A DNA stretch of 64,000 nt from Nocardiopsis dassonvillei subsp. dassonvillei DSM 43111 (lineage in GTDB: Bacteria > Actinomycetota > Actinomycetes > Streptosporangiales > Streptosporangiaceae): NCBI RefSeq assembly GCF_000092985.1, contig NC_014211.1, forward strand, positions 372,001 to 436,000, written 5' to 3'. The notes beneath the pieces are model-generated. The model was not told the origin of the DNA, did no database searches, and saw only the letters and a list, made by a program, of their open reading frames with translations. The stretch's first letter is position 1. The number at the start of each line of letters is the position of its first letter. A program made the position numbers and the translations under genes. Of this stretch, positions 23,831-31,696 are shown in pieces.

Positions 23831-23900
23831 GCTGCAGATAATTGGATGTTCGCGCACACTTTTCACGGAGCTTGCTGCTCACTGTGATTCCCTGTCCTTT

Positions 23901-23922
23901 GGGGTGGGTGGAGTTGGGTGGG
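23901..23922 (+). other. Canonical G-quadruplex motif in the 23S-5S spacer
   Basis: Four G runs with short loops (GGGG-T-GGG-7 bases-GGG-T-GGG) lie on the transcribed-RNA-sense strand between 23S and 5S. They meet the usual G3+N1-7 rule. Confidence 0.6.
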
Positions 23923-23933
23923 TGGTGTGTGGT

Positions 23934-24053
23934 TTCCGTGGTGGTTATTGCTGGAGGGTCACACCCGGTCTCTTTCCGAACCCGGTCGTTAAGTCTCTTT
24001 GCGCTGATGGTACTGCCCTGTGGTGGGGTGGGAGAGTAGGTCGCTGCCACGGT
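23934..24053 (+). rRNA. rrf: 5S ribosomal RNA
   Basis: About 120 bases. The terminal stem CCGTGG (23936-23941) pairs with CCACGG (24047-24052). TTTCCGAACCCGG, GCTGATGGTACTGC and GGGAGAGTAGGTC are conserved 5S blocks. Ends are approximate. Confidence 0.92.
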
Positions 24054-24063
24054 TTTTCGTTGA

Positions 24064-24098
24064 GGGGGGTCGCCTGTGGGCGGCCCCCCTTTGTTTTT
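24064..24098 (+). terminator. rRNA operon terminator
   Basis: An 11-bp GC stem with one G-U pair (24064-24074 with 24079-24089) and a TGTG loop is followed by TTTGTTTTTG. This is an intrinsic terminator with a real U tract, 11 bases after 5S. Confidence 0.88.
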
Positions 24099-24583
24099 GT
24101 GTGGGGGTGGGGTGCCTGTAAGGCGGCCTGTCCCTCTTTTTTGTGGTGGTGTTTGTGCGTTTGTGAACGCGGGGGTGGGCGTGTGGGGGTGCGGGTTCCT
24201 GGGTGGGCCCCCTGTTTCCAGTCAACCGGGTGCGGGGGTGGCGGTGCCAGAGCGTCCCGCGTCCTGTGGACAACCCACACCAGTAGTCCCCCCCGCTGGG
24301 AGACGCACGGACTGACACTGCGCCCCAGGAGGCGGGGCATGGCACGTTTCCGCTACCGGGACCACGGGTCAGGACGGGGAGCGGACTCTCGTCACGGCGC
24401 AGACGGCCGCAGGGCGTGCTCGTCCTCCGCGCCGGCCCCGACAACAGGCACGACAGGGAGCGCAAGCCGGAGGCGCGAGTCACGGAGGCCCCTTCTCGGC
24501 GCACGCTGAACACCGCGGTCACGGCCTCGTCGTGCGCCTGGGGGTGAGAGGGGCGGGGGACCCGCGTCGGGGACAGCCTCTGG
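24099..24583. other. Non-coding G/T-rich region after the rRNA operon
   Basis: No convincing gene. The first half is strongly G/T-rich on the plus strand and includes a second canonical G-quadruplex motif at 24171-24195. A consensus-type DnaA box, TGTGGACAA, lies at 24265-24273. Confidence 0.5.
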
Positions 24584-24679
24584 TCAGTCCTCGTCGGCTT
24601 CCGGAATGTCGATGAGCTGCCGCAGCAGCGCAAAGAAGTCTTCTTCGCTCATCGCCGACCAGTCCACGTACTCGTTCAT
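24584..24679 (-). CDS. Small acidic peptide, possibly a gene remnant
   Basis: A 31-residue frame, MNEYVDWSAMSEEDFFALLR followed by QLIDIPEADED, shows strong third-position GC bias and good codon use. It lies in a region otherwise without coding character. No good ribosome site is visible, and the frame stays open upstream without a start. It could therefore be the 3' end of a degraded gene rather than an intact small gene. The function is not recognised. Confidence 0.4.
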   Translation of the reverse strand: MNEYVDWSAMSEEDFFALLRQLIDIPEADED

Positions 24680-25048
24680 GGTCTGCGATTTTCCCCAACC
24701 CGGGGCTGATAAGCCTGTGTTCGCCGTATTGGTTCGGGAAGTCTCGGTTAACGAGGCGTTAGCGCAGGTGGACGGCTTGGTCCCCGAAGGCTTGGGATTC
24801 CCGCCGGATCGCCCGAAGGACCTACCGGATCACACTCACGACCTCAGCCGAAAGAAACCGAAACTGTCCCCGACCGCTCCCACCGCGGGGCGGACAGGAC
24901 GTACGGGACGCCGGGACGCGACGCGGGAACGGCGCGACGCGGGAACGGTCGGCCGTCCGGCAGCACGTTCGACACCACGTCAGCCGGGCGTTCGCCCCGG
25001 CTCCGCTCTCCACTTCCGGCGGTGCCTCGGAACACCCCCGACAGGGCC
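24680..25048. other. Non-coding stretch
   Basis: I see no gene or clear element here. The upstream extension of the small frame ending at 24584 crosses its first part without a start codon. Confidence 0.35.
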
Positions 25049-25357
25049 TCAGACGCGCTGCTGGAGCGCTCCCCGGCAATCGGGGCACCGGCACCGCTTG
25101 TTGTACCCGGTGACGGTCCCGTGCGGCAGGGAGGGGTCGCGCTGCTCGGTGAGCGTGAAGTCGAGCTGGTCGCCGAAGGCCGTGAGGATGCGGCCGGTCG
25201 AGAAGACCTGGGCCGGGCTGACGTCGAGTTCGGCCGCGGCCTCGTCGATGTGCTTCCCCATCCGGAGTTTCGCGATGAGACGGGAGCGCGTGCTCGGCGG
25301 CATCTCCGCCTCCGCGTTCGCGATCAGCTGCTCGGCGTCGTCAATGGGGTAGCTCAT
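25049..25357 (-). CDS. Small HTH protein with C-terminal Cys-rich motif
   Basis: A 102-residue protein. The middle (SRLIAKLRMGKHIDEAAAEL, then DVSPAQVF) looks like a helix-turn-helix. The C-terminus, HGTVTGYNKRCRCPDCRGAL, is a CxCxxC motif seen at the end or start of many small actinobacterial and phage proteins. It may bind zinc or DNA. AGGAAA three bases before the ATG is a strong ribosome site. A promoter-like TTGAGG-18-TAACCA lies upstream. No exact family or role is known to me. Confidence 0.72.
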   Translation of the reverse strand: MSYPIDDAEQLIANAEAEMPPSTRSRLIAKLRMGKHIDEAAAELDVSPAQVFSTGRILTAFGDQLDFTLTEQRDPSLPHGTVTGYNKRCRCPDCRGALQQRV

Positions 25358-25375
25358 GGGTTTCCTCTATGTGTA

Positions 25376-25405
25376 TGGTTACGCCCGCCGAAGCAGGCAC
25401 CTCAA
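25376..25405 (-). promoter_or_regulatory. Candidate promoter of the HTH gene
   Basis: On the minus strand TTGAGG (25405-25400) and TAACCA (25381-25376) are spaced by 18 bases. They lie about 20 bases before the start codon. Confidence 0.4.
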
Positions 25406-26050
25406 GCATCGTACGCGGTTTCTCCACGCTGGCATCAAGGTGAGACATACAGGACAGGAGTAAGCAGGCGGCTCTCCCGTCCCTGAAGTCACTGCTCCCT
25501 GGAGTCACCGCGGCCGCGGCTCTCAGGCCACCGCTCCGCTGAGGACACCGGGTCCGCCGGATCGCGGCCCTGGGCCAGGCGGACAGATCCGGGCGCCAGC
25601 GGTCACGGCCTGCCCCGAATTTTCGGCCGTGTTCTGGGAACCCGAATCTCGCGAAGGTCCCGGGAACCGGCGGCTGGTGTGATTCCTGGTGCGCTTGCCT
25701 GGTGCGCTTGTTATTACTGGTATCCCTGTTGTTCCCGTTGCTCCTGTTTCTCAAGTGCCCGGGCAAACATCCTTACATCCCCTCCTTCAGCTTTCCACGT
25801 CTTTTCCGTCACTCGTCTTCGCCCCCACCCCTGTTCTGCTCACGCCTTCGCCGCCACTTCCCGTTCCGTTTCCTTCCCCAGCTCCGCACCCCTGTCACCC
25901 CCCGGGACCTCGTCCGCCTTCGACACCGCTTCACCCTCCCGCCAATCCCCCTCCGGGGCTCCCCCGGTCCCGGCCCTCATGACGAAAGACGGGTTTGCCG
26001 TTCCACCGCCCGGGTTTTCGCCCTCCGTAATGCATCGAATCGGCAGCTGT
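25406..26050. other. Non-coding region with pyrimidine-rich plus strand
   Basis: No supported gene. From about 25690 to 25920 the plus strand is strongly C/T-biased, with short homopyrimidine tracts. Frames crossing it have implausible Pro/Ser/Leu composition. Confidence 0.45.
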
Positions 26051-26053
26051 TTT

Positions 26054-26078
26054 CTAGAAACTCATTGCTAGATGCTAG
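26054..26078. promoter_or_regulatory. CTAG cluster, candidate operator of the XRE gene
   Basis: CTAG occurs three times within 25 bases (26054-26057, 26068-26071, 26075-26078), the first inside the palindrome TTTCTAGAAA. CTAG is rare in DNA of this composition. The cluster lies 57 bases upstream of the regulator start. Confidence 0.45.
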
Positions 26079-26134
26079 GTGGCGTGTTTCGCTGGTGGTA
26101 CACCTCCGCCACTCTGCGTCATGGGATCATCGTT

Positions 26135-26992
26135 ATGACCAGCCCCACGGTCCGTCGTCGACGGCTGTCCGCCGAACTCCGCCGCCACCGCGTACGGGCG
26201 GGTATGACCCTCAGCGACGTCGCGGACGAGCTGGAGTGGTCCCCGGCCAAGCTCGGACACATCGAGACCGGCATCCGCAAGTGGCCGTCGGTCATGGAGA
26301 TCTCCGCCCTCCTGCGCCTGTACGGCGTCACCGGAGGGCAGCGGGAGGCCATCCTGACCCTCGTCCGGGAGTCGCGCCTGCGCCCCTGGTGGACCGAGTA
26401 CGAGGACGTCCTGTCCTCCGCGTACGTGGGCAACGAGGCGGGCGCCGTCTCCGTGCAGTCCTACGCGGGCATACTCGTCCCCGACCTCCTCCAGGTGCCC
26501 GACTACACCGCGGCGGTGGCGCGGGCCCTGGGCCACGGCGAGCGCACCGTCGAACGCATGGTGGCCGCCTACCTCAAGCGCCAGGAGGTCCTGGACCACG
26601 GCGGCCCCGACCTCGGTTCCTCCGGAAGCCTCGTCCGCTACCACGCCATCGTCGAGGAGGACGCCCTCCAGCGGGTGTCCGGGAACCGAGAACTGCTGCG
26701 TGCGCAGACCAGCCGCATCGTGGAGTTGGCCACCGGGTCCGATCGGGTGACGGTCCAGCTGCTGCCGACCTCGGCGGGCCCGCACCCCGGCGTCGCCGGG
26801 CCCTTCTCCGTCCTGGAGTTCGACGAGGACGAGGCCGCCCTGGCCTACGTCGAGGCCACCCAGGGCGGCTCCATCGTGGAGGCGGAGGAGTCGGTCGCGG
26901 TCTGCAAGAGGGTGTGGTCCGAACTCACGCGGATCGCTGCTTCTCCGCAGGCCAGCCTGGGTATTCTCCGTCGGATGGCGCTGCTGACCTGA
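26135..26992 (+). CDS. XRE-family helix-turn-helix regulator with DUF5753-like ligand domain
   Basis: A 285-residue regulator. Residues 1-70 are a Cro/C1-type HTH (LSAELRRHRVRAGMTLSDVA, EWSPAKLGHIETG). The rest (QSYAGILVPDLLQVPDYTAA, VTVQLLPTSAGPHPG, GPFSVLEF) matches the large C-terminal domain found in actinomycete regulators that usually sit next to a DUF397 gene. No DUF397 partner is present on either side, so this one is an orphan. The ATG was chosen because the HTH starts a few residues later; upstream residues in frame are not conserved-looking. Autoregulation through the CTAG cluster is possible. Confidence 0.88.
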   Translation: MTSPTVRRRRLSAELRRHRVRAGMTLSDVADELEWSPAKLGHIETGIRKWPSVMEISALLRLYGVTGGQREAILTLVRESRLRPWWTEYEDVLSSAYVGNEAGAVSVQSYAGILVPDLLQVPDYTAAVARALGHGERTVERMVAAYLKRQEVLDHGGPDLGSSGSLVRYHAIVEEDALQRVSGNRELLRAQTSRIVELATGSDRVTVQLLPTSAGPHPGVAGPFSVLEFDEDEAALAYVEATQGGSIVEAEESVAVCKRVWSELTRIAASPQASLGILRRMALLT

Positions 26993-27175
26993 GGCCTCGC
27001 TCGCGCTCCTCACGTATCGGGCTCAGAAGTTGGTGGAAATCGGTCCACTGTGGCGGGGACCGCTCCCGACGGCTTGCTAGTCTGCTTGGTGACAACCTCA
27101 TAAAGTTCTCCGCGGAGCCCCCGTCCCGGACGGGAGCCCGCGTTGACGCACCGGATCAACGAAAGGGTCCAGACA

Positions 27176-27298
27176 GTGAAGAAGATCATCGTTCTGGCGC
27201 TGGTGGCCCTCGGGGCTTTCGCCGTCTACCGCAAGATCCAGGCGGACCGCGCCGAGCTCGACCTGTGGACCGAGGCCACGGCGGCCAGCGAGAGCTGA
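27176..27298 (+). CDS. DLW-39 family small membrane protein
   Basis: A 40-residue protein starting at GTG with GAAAGG upstream. It has one hydrophobic helix (KKIIVLALVALGAFAVY) and the signature AELDLWTEAT that names the family. In actinobacteria this gene lies near gyrA and a tRNA close to the replication origin, which fits the tRNA-Ala 260 bases downstream. The function is unknown. It is too short for most gene-finding cut-offs but is clearly real. Confidence 0.85.
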   Translation: MKKIIVLALVALGAFAVYRKIQADRAELDLWTEATAASES

Positions 27299-27417
27299 CC
27301 GGCGGGTCTCCTGGCCGCCCTGCGCGGCCGTGGAGCTTCCACAGGGCGAACCGGGGACCGGCGAGAGCCGTCCCGGCCCGCTCGTGAGTGACACGAAGAC
27401 GTGGGTGGGCCGATGAT

Positions 27418-27475
27418 CCCGAGGTGCGACCCACGGCTTTGTGCTGCTCCCGAGCTGCGAACCGTGGCTTCGTGC
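27418..27475. repeat. Two 27-bp imperfect direct repeats
   Basis: Copies at 27418-27444 and 27449-27475 share 22 of 27 bases (CCCGAG-TGCGA-CC--GGCTT-GTGC). They sit between the DLW-39 gene and tRNA-Ala, and the role is unknown. Confidence 0.6.
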
Positions 27476-27558
27476 GCGGGATCCCGGCCGGGTGAGCGGG
27501 ACCGCCCTCCGATGAAGGTATGCTCTCCAGAGTGACCAGGGCTCGCGCCCGGGTTCAT

Positions 27559-27631
27559 GGGGCCATAGCTCAGCTGGCAGAGCGCCGGTTTTGCATACCG
27601 GAGGTCAGGGGTTCGACTCCCCTTGGCTCCA
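27559..27631 (+). tRNA. tRNA-Ala (anticodon TGC)
   Basis: Cloverleaf by eye: acceptor GGGGCCA/TGGCTCC, D-arm GCTCAGCTGGCAGAGC, anticodon arm CCGGT-TTTGCAT-ACCGG with TGC, and T-arm AGGGG-TTCGACT-CCCCT. The CCA end is not encoded. The tRNA-Ile gene that often precedes tRNA-Ala near gyrA is absent from the window. Confidence 0.96.
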
Positions 27632-27660
27632 CCCAGGAAAAGCGCGGATCAGGCGTTGTG

Positions 27661-27691
27661 ACGGGGACTCCCTACGGGGGTCCCCGTTTTC
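27661..27691 (+). terminator. Terminator after tRNA-Ala
   Basis: An 11-bp stem (27661-27671 with 27677-27687, one G-T pair) and 5-base loop are followed by TTTCT. Confidence 0.75.
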
Positions 27692-28534
27692 TGTTGCGGG
27701 TGGCCGGACCGGACGCGGGCCGTGTGGCGGCGGAGCGCGTCGTCTCGGCGAGGCCCCGGGGGCACCCCTTCCCGCGGTCTCCGGGAGCCCGCGGGAGTCC
27801 ACGCGGCGAGCCGCTCGCGGACCCGGCCGGCTCCGCGCCGCGCTCTGGCCGGAGGGTCTTGCGGCCCTCCCGTGCGGGCTGCGCGGCTCTCGGAAGATAC
27901 GTCACGAAAAAGCGGAATGGGCGTTTCGCGTCAACCCGTAAAGACTCTTCCGCCGCCGAAGTCCACGGAACTGCTTTTGTTACTATTCGGTAGTTCCGGT
28001 TCGTCCGTCAAGGTGGGAAATGGGGGGCGGGTGCGGTCGCACGGTTCGTACGACCGAGGGGTCCGTATAGCCCGTTCGGGTGACATGGATGACGCAGAGT
28101 CCACTTCGCCCGGTCGCGTCCGGGTACCCGGTCCCACCGGTCAGGCGCTATGAATCCGCAGGTCATCACCCGTGTAATGGAAAGTCGGGGTGGTGTCTTC
28201 ACGTCTTCGCGCAGCGGGCTCGCCTCTACCATATGCAGTTACTCTGCGTGTGTGTATGATGACACTTCCCCTTGGTGCAATGGTCCTACTGGGCCATATG
28301 AGAAATAGGCCTCTTGGGGTCTGTTGGTGAACTGGGACGAACCGTAGTTTCGACACCAGCGACAACGAGGAAGACAGCGCGCCGAAACGATCGACCCCCG
28401 AAGACGAGCCTGGCGGCCCCCGCCCGGCCTCGTGACACCGTCCTCGGATCGGTTCGCTTCTCCTCACCCGCCGGCGGTCGCGCCAGCCGGCGGATTCCGA
28501 TCACCACACATGCTGATCTTGGGAGTGGGGCAAC
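27692..28534. other. Long non-coding region upstream of the WhiB gene
   Basis: About 840 bases without a supported gene. A 7-bp inverted repeat (CGGAACT...AGTTCCG, near 27967-28000) and several -10-like boxes (TATGAT at 28255-28260) are visible. Base composition is lower in GC around 28220-28330 than in neighbouring genes. A long leader or multiple promoters of the WhiB-type gene is the likeliest content. Confidence 0.45.
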
Positions 28535-28963
28535 ATGTGGAATGAGAAGATGGCGGCCCGTGCCAAATGCCGCGAGATCGACCCGGACGCGCTGTTCGTG
28601 CAGGGTGCTGCGCAGAACCGCGCCAAACTGATCTGCCGGGGCTGTCCGGTCCGGACGCAATGCCTGGCGGAGGCGTTGGACAGCCGTATCGAGTTCGGTG
28701 TCTGGGGAGGCATGACCGAACGCGAGCGCCGCGCCCTGCTGCGTCGGCGCAAGGACGTCACCAACTGGTACGAACTGCTCACCAGCGCCGAGCGCCAGTA
28801 CGAGCGGGAGCAGGCCGAGCAGGAGCCCCCGACCTCTCCGATCCCGGCCGCGGCTCCGGCCCTGGCCTCCTGCCCCGACCCGGAACCGACGCCGGCTCCG
28901 GACCCGGCCAGGGTCGTCGCGCCGGTCCCGACCGGGATGCCCTCCGCCGTCGCCGCCCGGTGA
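28535..28963 (+). CDS. wblA: WhiB-family iron-sulfur regulator, WblA/WhiB4 type
   Basis: A 142-residue Wbl protein. Cys12, Cys34, Cys37 and Cys43 would ligate a 4Fe-4S cluster. EFGVWGGMTERERRALLRRR is the glycine-rich turn and basic tail that contact sigma factor or DNA. AAQNRAKLICRGCPV and DVTNWYELL place it with WblA of Streptomyces and WhiB4 of mycobacteria, a redox-responsive repressor of antibiotic production and regulator of development. The C-terminal 50 residues are Pro/Ala-rich and not part of the family core. The gene stands alone with a long upstream region. Confidence 0.9.
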   Translation: MWNEKMAARAKCREIDPDALFVQGAAQNRAKLICRGCPVRTQCLAEALDSRIEFGVWGGMTERERRALLRRRKDVTNWYELLTSAERQYEREQAEQEPPTSPIPAAAPALASCPDPEPTPAPDPARVVAPVPTGMPSAVAAR

Positions 28964-29150
28964 CGACGGGCTCCCGGGGAGGGGAGCCCCAGCGGCCCGG
29001 GGCCTTGGGCCCCGGAGGCCCGGCGGCCTGACAGCCGGGAACCCGACAGACGAAAGTCGATGCGGCCTCCACCGAAAGGGGGAGGACCGGATCAGGGGAG
29101 GATCAGGGACGGCCCCGATAGCCGTGGCCGTTCCTATGGCGCATCATGAG

Positions 29151-29180
29151 GGGAGTACGGCCGATCCGTGCCGTACTCCC
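29151..29180 (+). promoter_or_regulatory. Perfect 11-bp inverted repeat before the DUF1707 gene
   Basis: GGGAGTACGGC (29151-29161) pairs exactly with 29170-29180 around an 8-base loop, 25 bases before the chosen start. With no U tract, it could be an operator, an mRNA leader hairpin, or the terminator of the WhiB gene. Confidence 0.5.
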
Positions 29181-29205
29181 GTCGCCGTTGGGAGTGGGAG
29201 TGGCT

Positions 29206-29847
29206 GTGCAGGACCCTCAGTATCCGGCGAGGCGCCCCTGGGAACCGCAGGCCAGGCCGCAGATCCGCCTCACCGACGCCGAACGCGACGCCGCGATCAC
29301 GGTTCTCCAGGAGGCCTTCGGCCGCGGCCAGCTCGACGAGGAGGAGCTCGACGAGCGCACCGACAGGGCCATGCGGGCCAAGTTCGGGGCCGACCTGGTC
29401 CCCCTCACCGAGGACCTGGGCGTCACCCCGGCGGGGACGCCCCGGGCGGCCCCCGGCCCGTCCGGCCGGTTCACCGGCCCGGGAGGCCGCCAGAGGACCG
29501 ACTCACGTGAGCCCCTGCCGAGCACCCCGGTCGACCGGGTCGTGGCCGCGGTCGGGCACGCGGGGAACTACTTCCTCCCCGTCATCGCGCCCCTCCTGCT
29601 CCTCCTCGTGAGCGACAGGATCTCGCCCTACGTGCGGCGCCAGGCCATGGAGTCGCTCAACTTCCAGCTCTTCTGCGTCATCGCCGGACTCACGAGCCTG
29701 GCCCTGTTCTGGCTCGTCGCGCCCCTGCTGGTGACGCTGGCGGTCGCCCTGGGCTGGGCGATCCTCCCGGTCGTCGCCAGCATCTCCAGCCTCTTGGGCA
29801 ACGACTGGCGCTACCCCCTGATCCTGCGCGTCCTCAAGGACTCCTGA
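29206..29847 (+). CDS. DUF1707 plus DUF4870 membrane protein
   Basis: A 213-residue protein. Residues ~15-65 are a DUF1707 domain (IRLTDAERDAAITVLQEAFG, LDEEELDERTDRAMRAK). After a Pro/Gly linker, residues ~105-210 form a DUF4870 domain with three membrane helices (SPYVRRQAMESLNFQLFCVI). The function is unknown; both domains are common in actinobacterial envelope proteins. I chose the GTG with GGGAG five bases upstream. An ATG at 29146 would start inside the inverted repeat. Confidence 0.8.
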   Translation: MQDPQYPARRPWEPQARPQIRLTDAERDAAITVLQEAFGRGQLDEEELDERTDRAMRAKFGADLVPLTEDLGVTPAGTPRAAPGPSGRFTGPGGRQRTDSREPLPSTPVDRVVAAVGHAGNYFLPVIAPLLLLLVSDRISPYVRRQAMESLNFQLFCVIAGLTSLALFWLVAPLLVTLAVALGWAILPVVASISSLLGNDWRYPLILRVLKDS

Positions 29848-29994
29848 GGACCCGGCCGGAGGCGGGTCGGGGCGGTCGGGGCACCGCCTCCGAACGCCCC
29901 GGAGCCGCCGCTGTGGACCGCACGGACGCCCCGGAGCCGGGCGCGGCGGTCCACGCTCATCCCGCCCGCGGACACACCCCCCGACACGACGAAG

Positions 29995-30019
29995 CCGGGA
30001 CGGAAGGAATCCGTCCCGG
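29995..30019. terminator. Bidirectional hairpin terminator
   Basis: A perfect 10-bp stem (CCGGGACGGA 29995-30004 with 30010-30019) and 5-base loop lies between convergent genes. Confidence 0.7.
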
Positions 30020-30096
30020 CGGAGGGAGGGTAGCCAGTCCGGGGGCGGGGTCTCCCCCGCACGGCACGGCTGTCCGTCTCTCGTCGCTCCCCGCGA

Positions 30097-30729
30097 TCAG
30101 CCCTGGTGGCCGGGCTTGCCGTTCTCCTTGGCCCGGTTCTCGCCCGCGGCGGTGCGAACGGTCTCCTTGGTCTTGTTCTTCGCGGTCTTGGCCGCCTTGG
30201 CGGTCTCCTCCACGGCCTCCGTGGCCTTCTCCGCCGTCGCCGAGGCCCGCTCCTCCAGGTTCTCCCGCGTCTCGCGGACCTGGTCGCGCGCCTGGTCCAG
30301 GTGCTCCTGCCACTCGGCGTCCTGGGCCGCCTGGCGCATGCGGACCAGCGAGTACACGACGATGCCGCCGACCACGGCGGCGCCGCCGATCAGGACCCCC
30401 CGGGGAACCCGGCGGTTGCCCCGCCGGAGCAGCATGAGCCCGCGGCGACCCGGGTTCGGGTCCACGCGGTGGGCGGCCGCGGTGAGCACCTCGGCGACCC
30501 GCGGTGCCACGGTGTCCTCCACGCGCAGCGCGGCGTTCTCCAGCCGGGGTGCGGTCCAGCCGCGCGCCTGGAGGAGCTTCAGAGCGGCCTGGTCGCGTGC
30601 CTGGTCGGCGTACGGACCAAACCGTTCGGCCTGTTCCCGGGCTTTCTCCCGGGCCATGCCCTGCAGACGAGCCAAGCTCGCCTCAGTCTCTTTCTTGCGT
30701 GCCTTGAGTCGCTTGGAAGAGGTAGGCAC
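30097..30729 (-). CDS. Coiled-coil protein with one membrane segment, unknown function
   Basis: A 210-residue protein starting at GTG with GGAG eight bases upstream. It has a basic N-terminus and long charged helices (residues ~1-60). One membrane helix follows (GVLIGGAAVVGGIVVYSLV, ~113-132). A second helical tail (EWQEHLDQARDQVRETRENL ...) ends in Ala/Glu/Lys-rich repeats, reminiscent of histone-H1-like or apolipoprotein-like tails. Similar genes are common near ppiA in actinobacteria but have no assigned role. It is probably membrane-anchored. Confidence 0.75.
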   Translation of the reverse strand: MPTSSKRLKARKKETEASLARLQGMAREKAREQAERFGPYADQARDQAALKLLQARGWTAPRLENAALRVEDTVAPRVAEVLTAAAHRVDPNPGRRGLMLLRRGNRRVPRGVLIGGAAVVGGIVVYSLVRMRQAAQDAEWQEHLDQARDQVRETRENLEERASATAEKATEAVEETAKAAKTAKNKTKETVRTAAGENRAKENGKPGHQG

Positions 30730-31134
30730 GTCGTCAGCTCCTTCGGTCGTTCACCGGTTCTGCGGTCTCCACCCGGTGCGGCCGACGCTCGACTCCACAC
30801 GGATGGTTTCTCCGTCGTCCTTACCCGTTACCCGGGTGTTATCTCAACATACGTCCTCTCCGTGTGTGATCTTCGTTTCGACACCGGCCGAGGGTTTTTC
30901 TCCTGTCCGCCCGCCGCGAACGGCGGGCCCGGGAGGAGGGGAGACCACCCTCCGGGGTCGGTCGGGTGCCCGGGGTGAGAGGGGTCCGTCCCGAAGCGGA
31001 CGGAGTCCCGGACGCGGTGGGCGCGGGACCGGCGAGCTGCCCGGACGCAGCGCGACCGCGGCGGATCCAGGACGAGCCCGGGGGACGGACGGGTAACGTG
31101 AGCACGTAAACGAAGTCGACCGAAAGGCACGTAG
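30730..31134. other. Intergenic region before ppiA
   Basis: It should hold the divergent promoters of the coiled-coil gene and ppiA. The segment 30810-30870 is AT-richer and includes a repeated TTACCCG. TAACGT near 31096 could be a -10 box of ppiA. Nothing else is clear. Confidence 0.4.
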
Positions 31135-31659
31135 GTGTCCGACTCCACGGCTCAGCCCACCGCGCGGCTGAACACCTCCAAGGGAACCATCGTCATCAGG
31201 CTGTTCGAGAAGGAGGCGCCGGAGACGGTCGCCAACTTCATCGGTCTGGCCGAGGGCTCGAAGCAGTGGGTGGACCCCACCACGGGCAAGCCCTCCAACA
31301 GCAGCCTCTACGAGGGCACGATCTTCCACCGCGTCATCGACGGTTTCATGATCCAGGGCGGCGACCCGCTCGGCACCGGCCGCGGCGGCCCCGGCTACAA
31401 GTTCAAGGACGAGATCCACCCGAACCTGCGCTTCGACCGTCCGTTCCTGCTGGCCATGGCCAACGCGGGCCCCGGCACCAACGGCTCGCAGTTCTTCGTC
31501 ACCGTGGACAAGCCGTACTGGCTCGACGGCCGCCACACCATCTTCGGCGAGGTCGTCGAGGGGGACGACGTGGTCACCGCGATCTCCCAGGTCGAGACCG
31601 ACTCCCAGGACCGTCCCCGCGAGGACGTGGTGATCAACAGCGTCGAGATCACCCGATAG
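31135..31659 (+). CDS. ppiA: Peptidyl-prolyl cis-trans isomerase, cyclophilin type
   Basis: A 174-residue cyclophilin that catalyses proline isomerisation during folding. FHRVIDGFMIQGGDP, the catalytic arginine motif, and AMANAGPGTNGSQFFVTV, followed by LDGRHTIFGEVVEG, are diagnostic. There is no signal peptide, so it is cytoplasmic. The GTG has AAAGG seven bases upstream. In mycobacteria ppiA likewise opens the crgA-pknB region close to the origin. Confidence 0.95.
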   Translation: MSDSTAQPTARLNTSKGTIVIRLFEKEAPETVANFIGLAEGSKQWVDPTTGKPSNSSLYEGTIFHRVIDGFMIQGGDPLGTGRGGPGYKFKDEIHPNLRFDRPFLLAMANAGPGTNGSQFFVTVDKPYWLDGRHTIFGEVVEGDDVVTAISQVETDSQDRPREDVVINSVEITR

Positions 31660-31696
31660 CGGTGACGGCGCCCCGGCTCCGAGGAGGAACCCGCCC

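Noticed and set aside
25702..27387. 561-residue frame over the XRE regulator
   Set aside because: It is an out-of-frame shadow; the regulator frame has a clear HTH and ligand domain.
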